Source: an uncultured Acetobacteraceae bacterium
Lineage (GTDB): Bacteria > Pseudomonadota > Alphaproteobacteria > Acetobacterales > Acetobacteraceae
Direction: 5' to 3'
NCBI GenBank assembly: GCA_937930165.1
Contig: CALGVL010000119.1
Span: 1-21,277 of the forward strand
Length of the DNA: 21,277 bases
The notes beneath the pieces were generated by a model. The model saw only the letters and a program-made list of their open reading frames with translations. It was not told the origin of the DNA and did no database searches. Positions 8,540 through 14,328 of the stretch are shown one piece after another. Positions within the stretch are counted from its first letter, which is position 1, and each line of letters starts with the position of its first letter. The position numbers and the translations under genes are program-made.

Positions 8540-8563
8540 GCCCTGGCCGGCGCCGCACAGGGC
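8540..8563 (-). terminator. Weak candidate hairpin downstream of the ialB-like gene
   Basis: GCCCTG and CAGGGC pair across a 12-base GC-rich loop, 30 bases after the stop of the IalB-family gene. No T-tract follows on the minus strand, so termination would be partial at best. The rest of 8395-8592 (198 bases between the ialB-like gene and vgrG) holds no gene that I can support and no convincing promoter. Confidence 0.2.
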
Positions 8564-8592
8564 GGAAGCGTGGGCGCGCGCGGCGGCGAAGG

Positions 8593-9174
8593 TCACCGCG
8601 TCTCCCGCTCCAGCGCATCGAGCGCGGCGCCGAGGCCGCGCAGCGAAATGGACAGGGCGACGGGCGACCGCGCCGCGTCACGGTATTCCAGGCGCACCGG
8701 CTCCGCCCGCTGGCGCAGACGGGAGAGTTCCTGCTCCGGCAGCGGTGCCTCGGCGAAGCAGCCGCGTGACGTGCAGCTGCGGAAGGGGAGCGACAGGACC
8801 GGCGGCGCGGATGCCTCCAGCATGAAGCGCGCAGGCTCCGCGACCGTGGCGTTCACCGGCACCTGCACCACGGCCACCATGCCCGTAGCCTGGCTGCCCG
8901 CCGGCCGGCCGATGACGAACTGGGCGACGGCCCGGCCGCGGCCGTCCAGAACGGCATGCGCCGCCTCGCAGGCCTTGGTCGCCGCCCCCGCGGCCTGGGA
9001 CTCGCAGCGCAGCGTCCAGTCGCCATAGGTTGCGGTGGTGCGTTCCGGCTGGGCTGCCGCCGGCGTGGCGGCGGGCGCCGGCTGCGGCTGGCGCGCCTGC
9101 GACCAGGCGGCGGGCGCCGGCATGGCAAGCACAGCGAAGGCGAGAACGGCTAGGGCGCGATCGCGCAGGCCCAT
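8593..9174 (-). CDS. Exported invasion-associated locus B (IalB) family protein
   Basis: A 193-residue secreted or periplasmic protein. Residues 1-27 form a signal peptide (basic MGLRDR, hydrophobic LAVLAFAVLAM, likely cleavage after WSQA), then a Pro/Ala-rich linker. The IalB domain follows: YGDWTLRC (50-57), a second Cys at 69 in KACEAAH, and the paired Cys RSCTSRGCF (C134, C139), consistent with two disulfides in the periplasm. The family is widespread in alphaproteobacteria and named for a Bartonella invasion protein; molecular function is unsettled. The frame stays open to 9264, but ATG 9174 has GGAG nine bases upstream and starts the signal peptide directly. It is the first minus-strand gene in the divergent region, 198 bases before vgrG, so it may or may not share a transcript with the T6SS genes. 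Confidence 0.85.
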   Translation of the reverse strand: MGLRDRALAVLAFAVLAMPAPAAWSQARQPQPAPAATPAAAQPERTTATYGDWTLRCESQAAGAATKACEAAHAVLDGRGRAVAQFVIGRPAGSQATGMVAVVQVPVNATVAEPARFMLEASAPPVLSLPFRSCTSRGCFAEAPLPEQELSRLRQRAEPVRLEYRDAARSPVALSISLRGLGAALDALERETR

Positions 9175-9290
9175 GGGGCAGGACTCCATCCGGGCAGGGA
9201 GCAAGCGCTGGCGCCGCAGGGGCGCTGCACATCCGGCAATAGAAAATTCCGGATTCATCTTCAATCTTTAGTTTGCGTTTTTCGACACGA

Positions 9291-9306
9291 TGGCGTTCCA
9301 GTTGCG
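9291..9306 (+). promoter_or_regulatory. Candidate sigma-54 (-24/-12) promoter for tssB
   Basis: TGGCGTTCCAGTTGCG fits the sigma-54 pattern TGGCAC..N..TTGC: TGGC and TTGC are both perfect, with the required spacing between the -24 GG and -12 GC. Positions 5-7 and the final W differ. Predicted transcription start is about 9317, leaving a leader of about 78 bases. Sigma-54 control of T6SS operons is known in several proteobacteria, but no enhancer-binding protein gene lies in this window. Confidence 0.4.
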
Positions 9307-9308
9307 CA

Positions 9309-9336
9309 TTGACGACTGTATCGGCACAGACATAGT
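9309..9336 (+). promoter_or_regulatory. Candidate sigma-70-type promoter for tssB
   Basis: TTGACG (-35, five of six matches) is followed after 16 bases by CATAGT (-10, four of six including the key A and final T). It would start transcription near 9343, leaving a leader of about 50 bases. It directly abuts the sigma-54-like site, so the two are alternatives or tandem promoters. Confidence 0.4.
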
Positions 9337-9353
9337 TTCGTAGCCTCATCGTC

Positions 9354-9372
9354 ACGCCGGGCAAGCCGGCGT
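9354..9372 (+). repeat. Perfect inverted repeat in the tssB leader
   Basis: ACGCCGG and CCGGCGT form a 7-bp perfect stem with a GCAAG loop. It ends nine bases before the GAGGAG ribosome-binding site of tssB and downstream of both candidate promoters, so it would be present in the mRNA leader. It may stabilise the 5' end or affect translation; function is inference. Confidence 0.4.
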
Positions 9373-9381
9373 TCCTTCCCT

Positions 9382-9397
9382 GAGGAGACCGAGCTTG
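9382..9397 (+). promoter_or_regulatory. Strong ribosome-binding site with TTG start of tssB
   Basis: GAGGAG (9382-9387) lies seven bases before the TTG at 9395. No ATG or GTG in the frame nearby gives the expected N-terminus, so TTG is the start. The strong Shine-Dalgarno probably offsets the weak initiation codon. Confidence 0.75.
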
Positions 9398-9907
9398 AGC
9401 GAGAGCTACCAGTCCCGGCTGTCGCGAGTCCGGAAGCCCCGCGTCCACATCACCTATGAGGTGGAGACCGAGGGCGCGCAGATCGAGCGCGAGCTGCCTT
9501 TCGTGGTCGGTGTCCTCGGCGATTTCGCAGGCGATCCCACGACCGAGCTGAAGCCCTTGGCGGAGCGCAAATTCGTCCAGATCGACCGCGACAATTTCAA
9601 CGATGTCATGGCGCGGATCGCGCCTGGCCTGAACCTGAAGGTCGAGAACCGCCTGGCCGGCGACGGGTCGGAAATGGCCGTCTCGCTGAAGTTCAACTCG
9701 ATCGAGGATTTCGAGCCCGCCCGCGTGGCCGAGCAGGTGCCGGCGCTGAAGGCGCTGCTCGACACCCGCGCCAAGCTGCGCGACCTGATGTCCAAGGTGG
9801 ACCGGAGCGAGGATCTGGAGGCACTGCTGGAGGAGATCCTTCAGGACAAGACCAAGCTCGACAACCTCTCCGCCGAGCTTGGGCTGAACCGGGAGGACGG
9901 CCGATGA
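9395..9907 (+). CDS. tssB: TssB (ImpB/VipA) sheath small subunit
   Basis: A 170-residue protein, normal length for the small sheath subunit that pairs with TssC to form the contractile T6SS sheath in the cytoplasm. The N-terminus has the KPRVHITYEVETEGA strand region. Next come the conserved LPFVVGVLGDFAG (about 30-42), RKFVQIDRDNFNDVM (about 57-71) and FNSIEDFEPARVAEQVPAL (about 99-117). A charged C-terminal helix follows, with DKTKLDNLSAELG near the end. The start is TTG with a strong GAGGAG; the stop overlaps the tssC start in ATGA. First gene of the rightward operon. Its base composition is visibly less GC-rich than the accessory genes, as expected of a highly conserved and abundant protein. 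Confidence 0.97.
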   Translation: MSESYQSRLSRVRKPRVHITYEVETEGAQIERELPFVVGVLGDFAGDPTTELKPLAERKFVQIDRDNFNDVMARIAPGLNLKVENRLAGDGSEMAVSLKFNSIEDFEPARVAEQVPALKALLDTRAKLRDLMSKVDRSEDLEALLEEILQDKTKLDNLSAELGLNREDGR

Positions 9908-11409
9908 GCGCCACGCAGACCAGCCCGGCCGCCGGGGCCGCCACCGAGGAAACCCTCGGCCTCGGCCTGCTCGACCAGGTCGTCGCCGCCACCAAGCAGA
10001 CCGAGCGGGACCGGGCACAGGAGCTGATCCGCGCCCTGACCGAGGAGGCGCTGCGCGGCACCGTCACCTTCGACAAGACCCTCTCGGTCACGCTGGAGCG
10101 GGCGATCGCGGAGATTGACCGGCGCGTCTCCGACCAGCTCAACGCGGTGATGCACCATCCGCGCTTCCTGAAGCTGGAGGGAAGCTGGCGCGGGCTGCAC
10201 TATCTCGTCACCAATTCGGAGACGGGCAGCAGCCTGAAGATCCGCATGCTGCATGCGACGAAGCGGGAGCTTTCGCGCGACCTGCAGCGGGCGGTGGAAT
10301 TCGACCAGAGCCAGCTCTTCAAGAAGATCTACGAGAACGAATTCGGCATGCCGGGCGGCGAGCCCTATGGCGCGCTGATCGGCGATTACGAATGGACCAA
10401 CCATCCGGATGATGTGGAGACGCTGCGGCTGATCTCCGGCGTCGCCGCCTCGGCCTTCGCGCCATTCATCTCGGCGGCGGGCGCCGGAATGTTCGGCTTC
10501 CAGGACTGGCGGGAGCTGTCCAAGCCGCGCGACCTGGCGAAGATCTTCGAGACCCAGGAATACGCCAAGTGGCGCAGCTTCCGCGAGACGGAGGACAGCC
10601 GCTTTGTCACCCTGGTCCTGCCGCGCGTGGTCGCCCGCCTGCCCTATGGCGAGAACACCAAGCCGATCGAGGAATTCGGTTATGAGGAGGCGCCGCTGGA
10701 GCGGGACGCCTCCGGGCGGATCATCGCCCGGCCGATGGAGCACGAGCACTACTGCTGGATGAACGCCGCCTATGTGCTCGGCGCCCGGCTGACCGACGCC
10801 TTCGCCAAGTACGGCTTCTGCACGGCGATCCGCGGCGCGGAGGGTGGCGGCAAGGTGGAGAACCTGCCCTTCCACACCTTCACCTCGGATGACGGCGACA
10901 CCGACGCGAAATGCCCGACCGAGCTCGGCATCACCGACCGGCGCGAGGCGGAGCTTTCCGGCCTCGGCTTCCTGCCGCTCTGCCACTACAAGAACCAGGA
11001 CTACGCCGTGTTCTTCGGGGCGCAGAGCACACAGAAGCCGCGGAAATACGACCGGCCGGAGGCGACGGCGAATGCCGCCATCTCGGCCCGCCTGCCCTAT
11101 CTGATGGCGACCAGCCGCTTCGCGCACTATCTGAAGGTAATGGCGCGGGACAAGATCGGCTCCTTCATGGAAGCCGAAGACTGCGAGCTGTGGCTGAACC
11201 GCTGGATCCAGAACTACGTCAACTCGATGGACGGGGCCGGCCAGGAGATGCGCGCGAAATACCCGCTGCGCGAGGCACGGATCGAGGTGAAGGAGGTTCC
11301 GGGCAAGCCGGGCGTCTACAACGCCGTCGCCTATCTGCGCCCCTGGCTGCAGATGGAGGAGCTGACCACCTCGCTCCGCATGGTCGCGCGCATCCCGCAG
11401 AAGGGCTGA
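9904..11409 (+). CDS. tssC: TssC (ImpC/VipB) sheath large subunit
   Basis: A 501-residue large sheath subunit, full length for the family (TssC41-like). Signature segments: HPRFLKLEGSWRGLHYLV (about 81-98), AVEFDQSQLFKKIYENEFG (about 130-148), GGEPYGALIGDYEW, a central SRFAHYLKVMARDKIGSFME (about 403-422) and the C-terminal GKPGVYNAVAYLRPW. It overlaps tssB by four bases, giving the usual coupled stoichiometric synthesis. A hand count over 10141-10380 gives 62.5% GC, low for this window and in line with strong codon selection. This is the main sheath subunit; a second, more divergent TssC follows. Confidence 0.97.
   Translation: MSATQTSPAAGAATEETLGLGLLDQVVAATKQTERDRAQELIRALTEEALRGTVTFDKTLSVTLERAIAEIDRRVSDQLNAVMHHPRFLKLEGSWRGLHYLVTNSETGSSLKIRMLHATKRELSRDLQRAVEFDQSQLFKKIYENEFGMPGGEPYGALIGDYEWTNHPDDVETLRLISGVAASAFAPFISAAGAGMFGFQDWRELSKPRDLAKIFETQEYAKWRSFRETEDSRFVTLVLPRVVARLPYGENTKPIEEFGYEEAPLERDASGRIIARPMEHEHYCWMNAAYVLGARLTDAFAKYGFCTAIRGAEGGGKVENLPFHTFTSDDGDTDAKCPTELGITDRREAELSGLGFLPLCHYKNQDYAVFFGAQSTQKPRKYDRPEATANAAISARLPYLMATSRFAHYLKVMARDKIGSFMEAEDCELWLNRWIQNYVNSMDGAGQEMRAKYPLREARIEVKEVPGKPGVYNAVAYLRPWLQMEELTTSLRMVARIPQKG
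10288..10326 (+). repeat. 39-bp near-identical patch shared by the two tssC genes, copy 1
   Basis: Encodes R-AVEFDQSQLFKK in tssC. It matches 11849-11887 in 38 of 39 bases (one silent C/T in the Asp codon), though the flanking paralogous DNA has diverged strongly. The peptide is highly constrained, but identical wobble bases in 12 of 13 codons also fit a small gene-conversion tract. Confidence 0.8.
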
Positions 11410-11440
11410 GCGCGGAACCGGGCCGGCGGCAGGCGGCGCG

Positions 11441-13000
11441 ATGATGGCGGACTCCCCGCTGCGCGCGGCGGTGCTGGCCGGCCGGTTCTTCGGCGCCAGG
11501 GCCGCGGCGGGCACCGAGGCGGCGCTCGCCGGCTTCCTGGTGGAGCCTGACCGCGCCGCCGCCCTGCGCCAGTGGTTCGGGCCAGAGGGGCTGCGGGCCG
11601 CCATCGGCAGCGCCGCCGACCTCCCCGCCGCCCGCGCGCGGCTGGAGGAGGCGGTGGACCGCGACATCGCCCGCCTCGATGCCATGCTGGCGGCACAACT
11701 GGATGCCCTTCTGCACCATGCGCGGCTGCGTCGGCTGGAAGGATCCTGGCGCGGGCTGCGCTGGCTGGCGGAGAGCGTGCCGCCCGGCTCCCGCGTGCGG
11801 CTCCGGGTGCTGGCGGCGCGCTGGCACGAACTCTGCCGCGACCTGGAACGGGCGGTGGAATTCGATCAGAGCCAGCTCTTCAAGAAGGTCTATGAGGAGG
11901 AGTTCGGCCGCCCCGGCGGCGAGCCCTTCGGCCTGATCGCCGCCGATTACGAGGTGCGGCACGCCCCGCCGCCGCGGCAGGAGGCCGAGGCCGCGGGAAT
12001 GCCGCCGACCAACGACGCCGCGGCGCTCGCCGGCTTGGCGGGGGTGGCGGCGGCGGCCTTCGCGCCGACCGTCATCGGGCTCTCCCCTGCCCTGCTCGGC
12101 CTGGACGAGATGGCAGAGGCGGGTGCGGCCTTCGATCCGACCGATGCGCTGCGCTCGCCCGACCGCGCCCGGCTGCGCGCCGTGCAGGCGCGGCCGGACA
12201 CGCGCTTCCTGGCGCTGGCACTGCCGCGCCTGCTCGGCCGTGCGCCCTATGGCGATGATGGCTGCCGGCCGGACCGCTTCCGCTACCGGGAACGGGCGCC
12301 GGATGCGGCGGCGCGGGTCTGGATCAGCCCGGTCTATGCAATGGCCGCTGTGGCAGTCCGCGCCTTCGCGCGCCATGGCTGGCCCGCCGATCTGCGCGGT
12401 GCGGAGCCTTCGGAAGAACCATCCGGCGGCGTCGTGCTCGCACCCGCCTGGGAGCGGCTGCCCTCCGACCCCTCCGGGCCGGAGCCGCCGCCGCGCCCGC
12501 CGCTGGAGGTCGCCTTCACCGATCTGCAGGAGCACCAGCTTTCGGATGCCGGGCTGGTGCCGCTGGCCGGGCTGGAGGGACTGCCGGAAGCCGCCTTCGC
12601 CGCCCTGCCCTCCTTCCACCGCCCGCCGCGCATGACCGGCGCGGCGGCGGAGGCCAACCAGCGCCTCTCCGCCCAGTTCAACGCCATGCTCTGCGTCAGC
12701 CGCATCGCGCATTGCCTGAAGATCATGGGGCGCGACATGGTCGGCGCCTATCGCACGGCGGAGGAGATCGAGCAGGGATTGCAGCGCTGGCTCAGCCGGC
12801 TCAGCTCCTCGATGCTGTCGGGACCGGAGACCGCGGCACGCTATCCCCTGCTGGACGCGCGGGTGGAGGTGCGGGAGCACCCCGGCAAGCCCGGCGTCTA
12901 TGGCTGCATCATCCATCTGCAGCCGCACTACCAGCTGGACGAGGTGGGCGCCACCTTCCGCCTCGTCACCGACCTCCAGGCGCCGAGGATCGCCGCATGA
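11441..13000 (+). CDS. Second, diverged TssC paralogue (ImpD / TssC40-type)
   Basis: A 519-residue protein homologous to the preceding TssC along its length. It shares the HHARLRRLEGSWRGLRWL segment, VEFDQSQLFKK, GGEPFG and a final GKPGVY followed by HLQPHYQLDEVGATFRLV. It differs by a Pro/Ala-rich insertion near residues 170-190 and by another Pro-rich loop (PSDPSGPEPPPRPP) where TssC has a conserved acidic stretch. GC in the segment paralogous to 10141-10380 is 71% by hand count (11701-11940). Rhizobial imp clusters carry the same tandem pair (impC-impD). It could cap or modify the sheath, act at the distal end, or be a minor subunit; which applies is not known from sequence. Start ATG 11441 is immediately followed by another ATG; the next gene overlaps by four bases. 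Confidence 0.9.
   Translation: MMADSPLRAAVLAGRFFGARAAAGTEAALAGFLVEPDRAAALRQWFGPEGLRAAIGSAADLPAARARLEEAVDRDIARLDAMLAAQLDALLHHARLRRLEGSWRGLRWLAESVPPGSRVRLRVLAARWHELCRDLERAVEFDQSQLFKKVYEEEFGRPGGEPFGLIAADYEVRHAPPPRQEAEAAGMPPTNDAAALAGLAGVAAAAFAPTVIGLSPALLGLDEMAEAGAAFDPTDALRSPDRARLRAVQARPDTRFLALALPRLLGRAPYGDDGCRPDRFRYRERAPDAAARVWISPVYAMAAVAVRAFARHGWPADLRGAEPSEEPSGGVVLAPAWERLPSDPSGPEPPPRPPLEVAFTDLQEHQLSDAGLVPLAGLEGLPEAAFAALPSFHRPPRMTGAAAEANQRLSAQFNAMLCVSRIAHCLKIMGRDMVGAYRTAEEIEQGLQRWLSRLSSSMLSGPETAARYPLLDARVEVREHPGKPGVYGCIIHLQPHYQLDEVGATFRLVTDLQAPRIAA
11849..11887 (+). repeat. 39-bp near-identical patch shared by the two tssC genes, copy 2
   Basis: Second copy of the patch at 10288-10326, differing at one silent position. 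It lies in the second tssC paralogue and continues into KVYEEEFG, where identity drops. Confidence 0.8.
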
Positions 13001-13830
13001 GCACCATGACTGCCGGACAGGCCTTCCGCGCAGGCGACATCCCCGCCGCCATCGCCGCGGCGACGGCGGCGGTGAAGGCCGCGCCCACCGATCCCGGCGC
13101 GCGCTGGCTGCTGGCCGAGATGCTGGCCTTCGACGGCAATCTCGACCGCGCCGACAAGGTGCTGGAGGGTGCGGCGCTGCGCGAGCCCTCGCCGCCCGTG
13201 CTGGAATTCCGCCGGCTGCTGCGCGGCGAGGTCGCGCGCCGCCAGTGCTTCGCCGAGGGCCGCCTGCCGCGCTTCCAGGGCGGCGCACCGACCCCGGCGC
13301 TGGAGGCGAGTCTCCGCGCCTGCGTGCTGCTGCGGGCCGGCGATGCGGCCGGCGCGGCGCAGGCCGCCGCCGAGGCCGAGGGGCTGCGGCCACGCGCGCC
13401 AGGCTGCCGCGATGCCGGGGGGAATTTCGACGACCTGCGCGACGGCGACGATGTCTTCGCGCCGCTGATCGAGGCGATCACCCTCGCCGGCGACTATATG
13501 TGGATCCCGGTGGAGCGGCTCCGCCGCCTGGCCGCGGAGCCGCCGCGCCGGCCGCGCGACCTGCTCTGGACCCGCTGCGCCGTGGAGACCCAGGATGGCA
13601 CGGAAGGCGTGATCTACCTGCCCTGCCTCTATCCCTGGAGCGCCGGGGAAGGCGTGGATGCGGCGCTCCGGCTCGGTCGCGCGACGGACTGGATCGAGCC
13701 AGGGGATGCCGCGGGGCCGGTCCGCGGCCTCGGCCAGCGCCTGCTGCTGCTGGGGGAGGAGGCGGTCCCGCTCCCCGAACTGGGTGGCATCACGCTGGCC
13801 GGCAACGCCACCGGGACCACCGCAGGATGA
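12997..13830 (+). CDS. tagJ: TagJ (ImpE/SciE) accessory protein
   Basis: A 277-residue cytoplasmic accessory protein. The N-terminal half is built of TPR-like helices (AGQAFRAGDIPAAIAAATAA and ARWLLAEMLAFDGNLDRAD). The C-terminal ImpE domain carries GNFDDLRDGDDVFAPLIEA, GDYMWIPVERL and RPRDLLWTRCAVE, the family's typical signature. In Pseudomonas the homologue (HsiE1/TagJ) contacts TssB and ClpV and may assist sheath recycling; applying that here is by homology. It overlaps the second tssC and tssE by four bases each (ATGA both times). GAGGA lies seven bases before the chosen ATG; another ATG nine bases later (MTAGQAF) is possible. The frame is open upstream to 12712, but that stretch lies inside the second tssC. 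Confidence 0.92.
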   Translation: MSTMTAGQAFRAGDIPAAIAAATAAVKAAPTDPGARWLLAEMLAFDGNLDRADKVLEGAALREPSPPVLEFRRLLRGEVARRQCFAEGRLPRFQGGAPTPALEASLRACVLLRAGDAAGAAQAAAEAEGLRPRAPGCRDAGGNFDDLRDGDDVFAPLIEAITLAGDYMWIPVERLRRLAAEPPRRPRDLLWTRCAVETQDGTEGVIYLPCLYPWSAGEGVDAALRLGRATDWIEPGDAAGPVRGLGQRLLLLGEEAVPLPELGGITLAGNATGTTAG

Positions 13831-14318
13831 GCGACCGCAGCCCGCGCGGCACCGGGGGCGGGCCGGTCCGCCGCGTCCGCCTGCCCCTCTTCGACCTGCT
13901 GCGGGAGGATGAGGAGGCGGGCGGGCTGGGCGACCCGGTGGATCAGCTCCGCGCCGCGGTGCTGCGCGACCTGGAGGCGCTGCTGAATGCCCGCCGCCGC
14001 CGTCGCCCGCCGCCGCCACAACTGCACCGGCTGGCCCAGTCGCCGGTCGGCTATGGCATCCCCGATGTCACCGCCGGCGCCTACGCCCTGGAATCCCGCC
14101 GCTACGAGCTGGCGCGCGACGTGGAGGCAACCATCCGGCGCTTCGAGCCGCGCCTGGCCGAACTCTCCGTCTCCGTCCTGGATCCGGGCTCGGCGCTGGA
14201 CCGGACCCTGCGCCTGCGCATCGAGGCCGTCCTGCTCGCCGACCCCGTGCGCGAGGCCATGAGCTTCGAGACGGTAGTGGAGCCGGCCACCCACGACGTC
14301 CGCCTGCGCGAGGTGTGA
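13827..14318 (+). CDS. tssE: TssE (ImpF) gp25-like baseplate protein
   Basis: A 163-residue baseplate protein related to phage T4 gp25, which starts sheath polymerisation. A basic, Gly/Arg-rich leader is followed by PLFDLLREDEE (about 20-30), LRDLEALLNARRRRR (about 46-60) and the diagnostic SPVGYGIPDVT (about 72-82). The rest, with ATIRRFEPRLAELSVSV and the C-terminal FETVVEPATHDVRLREV, fits the gp25 fold. This gene is easily missed because its frame is open far upstream (to 12900) through unrelated coding sequence; ATG 13827 overlaps the tagJ stop (ATGA). The tssF start follows 10 bases after the stop. Confidence 0.93.
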   Translation: MSDRSPRGTGGGPVRRVRLPLFDLLREDEEAGGLGDPVDQLRAAVLRDLEALLNARRRRRPPPPQLHRLAQSPVGYGIPDVTAGAYALESRRYELARDVEATIRRFEPRLAELSVSVLDPGSALDRTLRLRIEAVLLADPVREAMSFETVVEPATHDVRLREV

Positions 14319-14328
14319 CGAGGCCCGC

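Larger units (their letters stand above)
9175..9394. promoter_or_regulatory. Divergent intergenic control region between ialB-like gene and tssB
   Basis: These 220 bases contain no gene that I can support and separate the two divergent blocks. About 9238-9290 is clearly more AT-rich than the surrounding DNA (runs such as GAAAATTCC and CTTTAGTTTGCGTTTTT), as expected for promoters in a GC-rich genome. The region should hold the promoter of the tssB operon and that of the ialB-like gene; I could not find a convincing minus-strand -35/-10 pair. Confidence 0.65.

Noticed and set aside
9175..9264. Longer start of the IalB-family gene at 9264 or 9189
   Set aside because: It would bury the signal peptide behind 30 or 5 extra residues and lacks the GGAG that precedes ATG 9174.
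8678..10018. A 446-codon minus-strand frame crossing the divergent control region
   Set aside because: It is out of frame with the IalB-family gene, runs opposite tssB, and its protein is low-complexity; it would also leave no room for promoters.
9841..13393. Long minus-strand open frames opposite tssC and its paralogue (9841-11685 and 11219-13393), and 14068-15810 opposite tssF
   Set aside because: Antisense shadows of the conserved sheath and baseplate genes; no ribosome-binding site and no recognisable motif.
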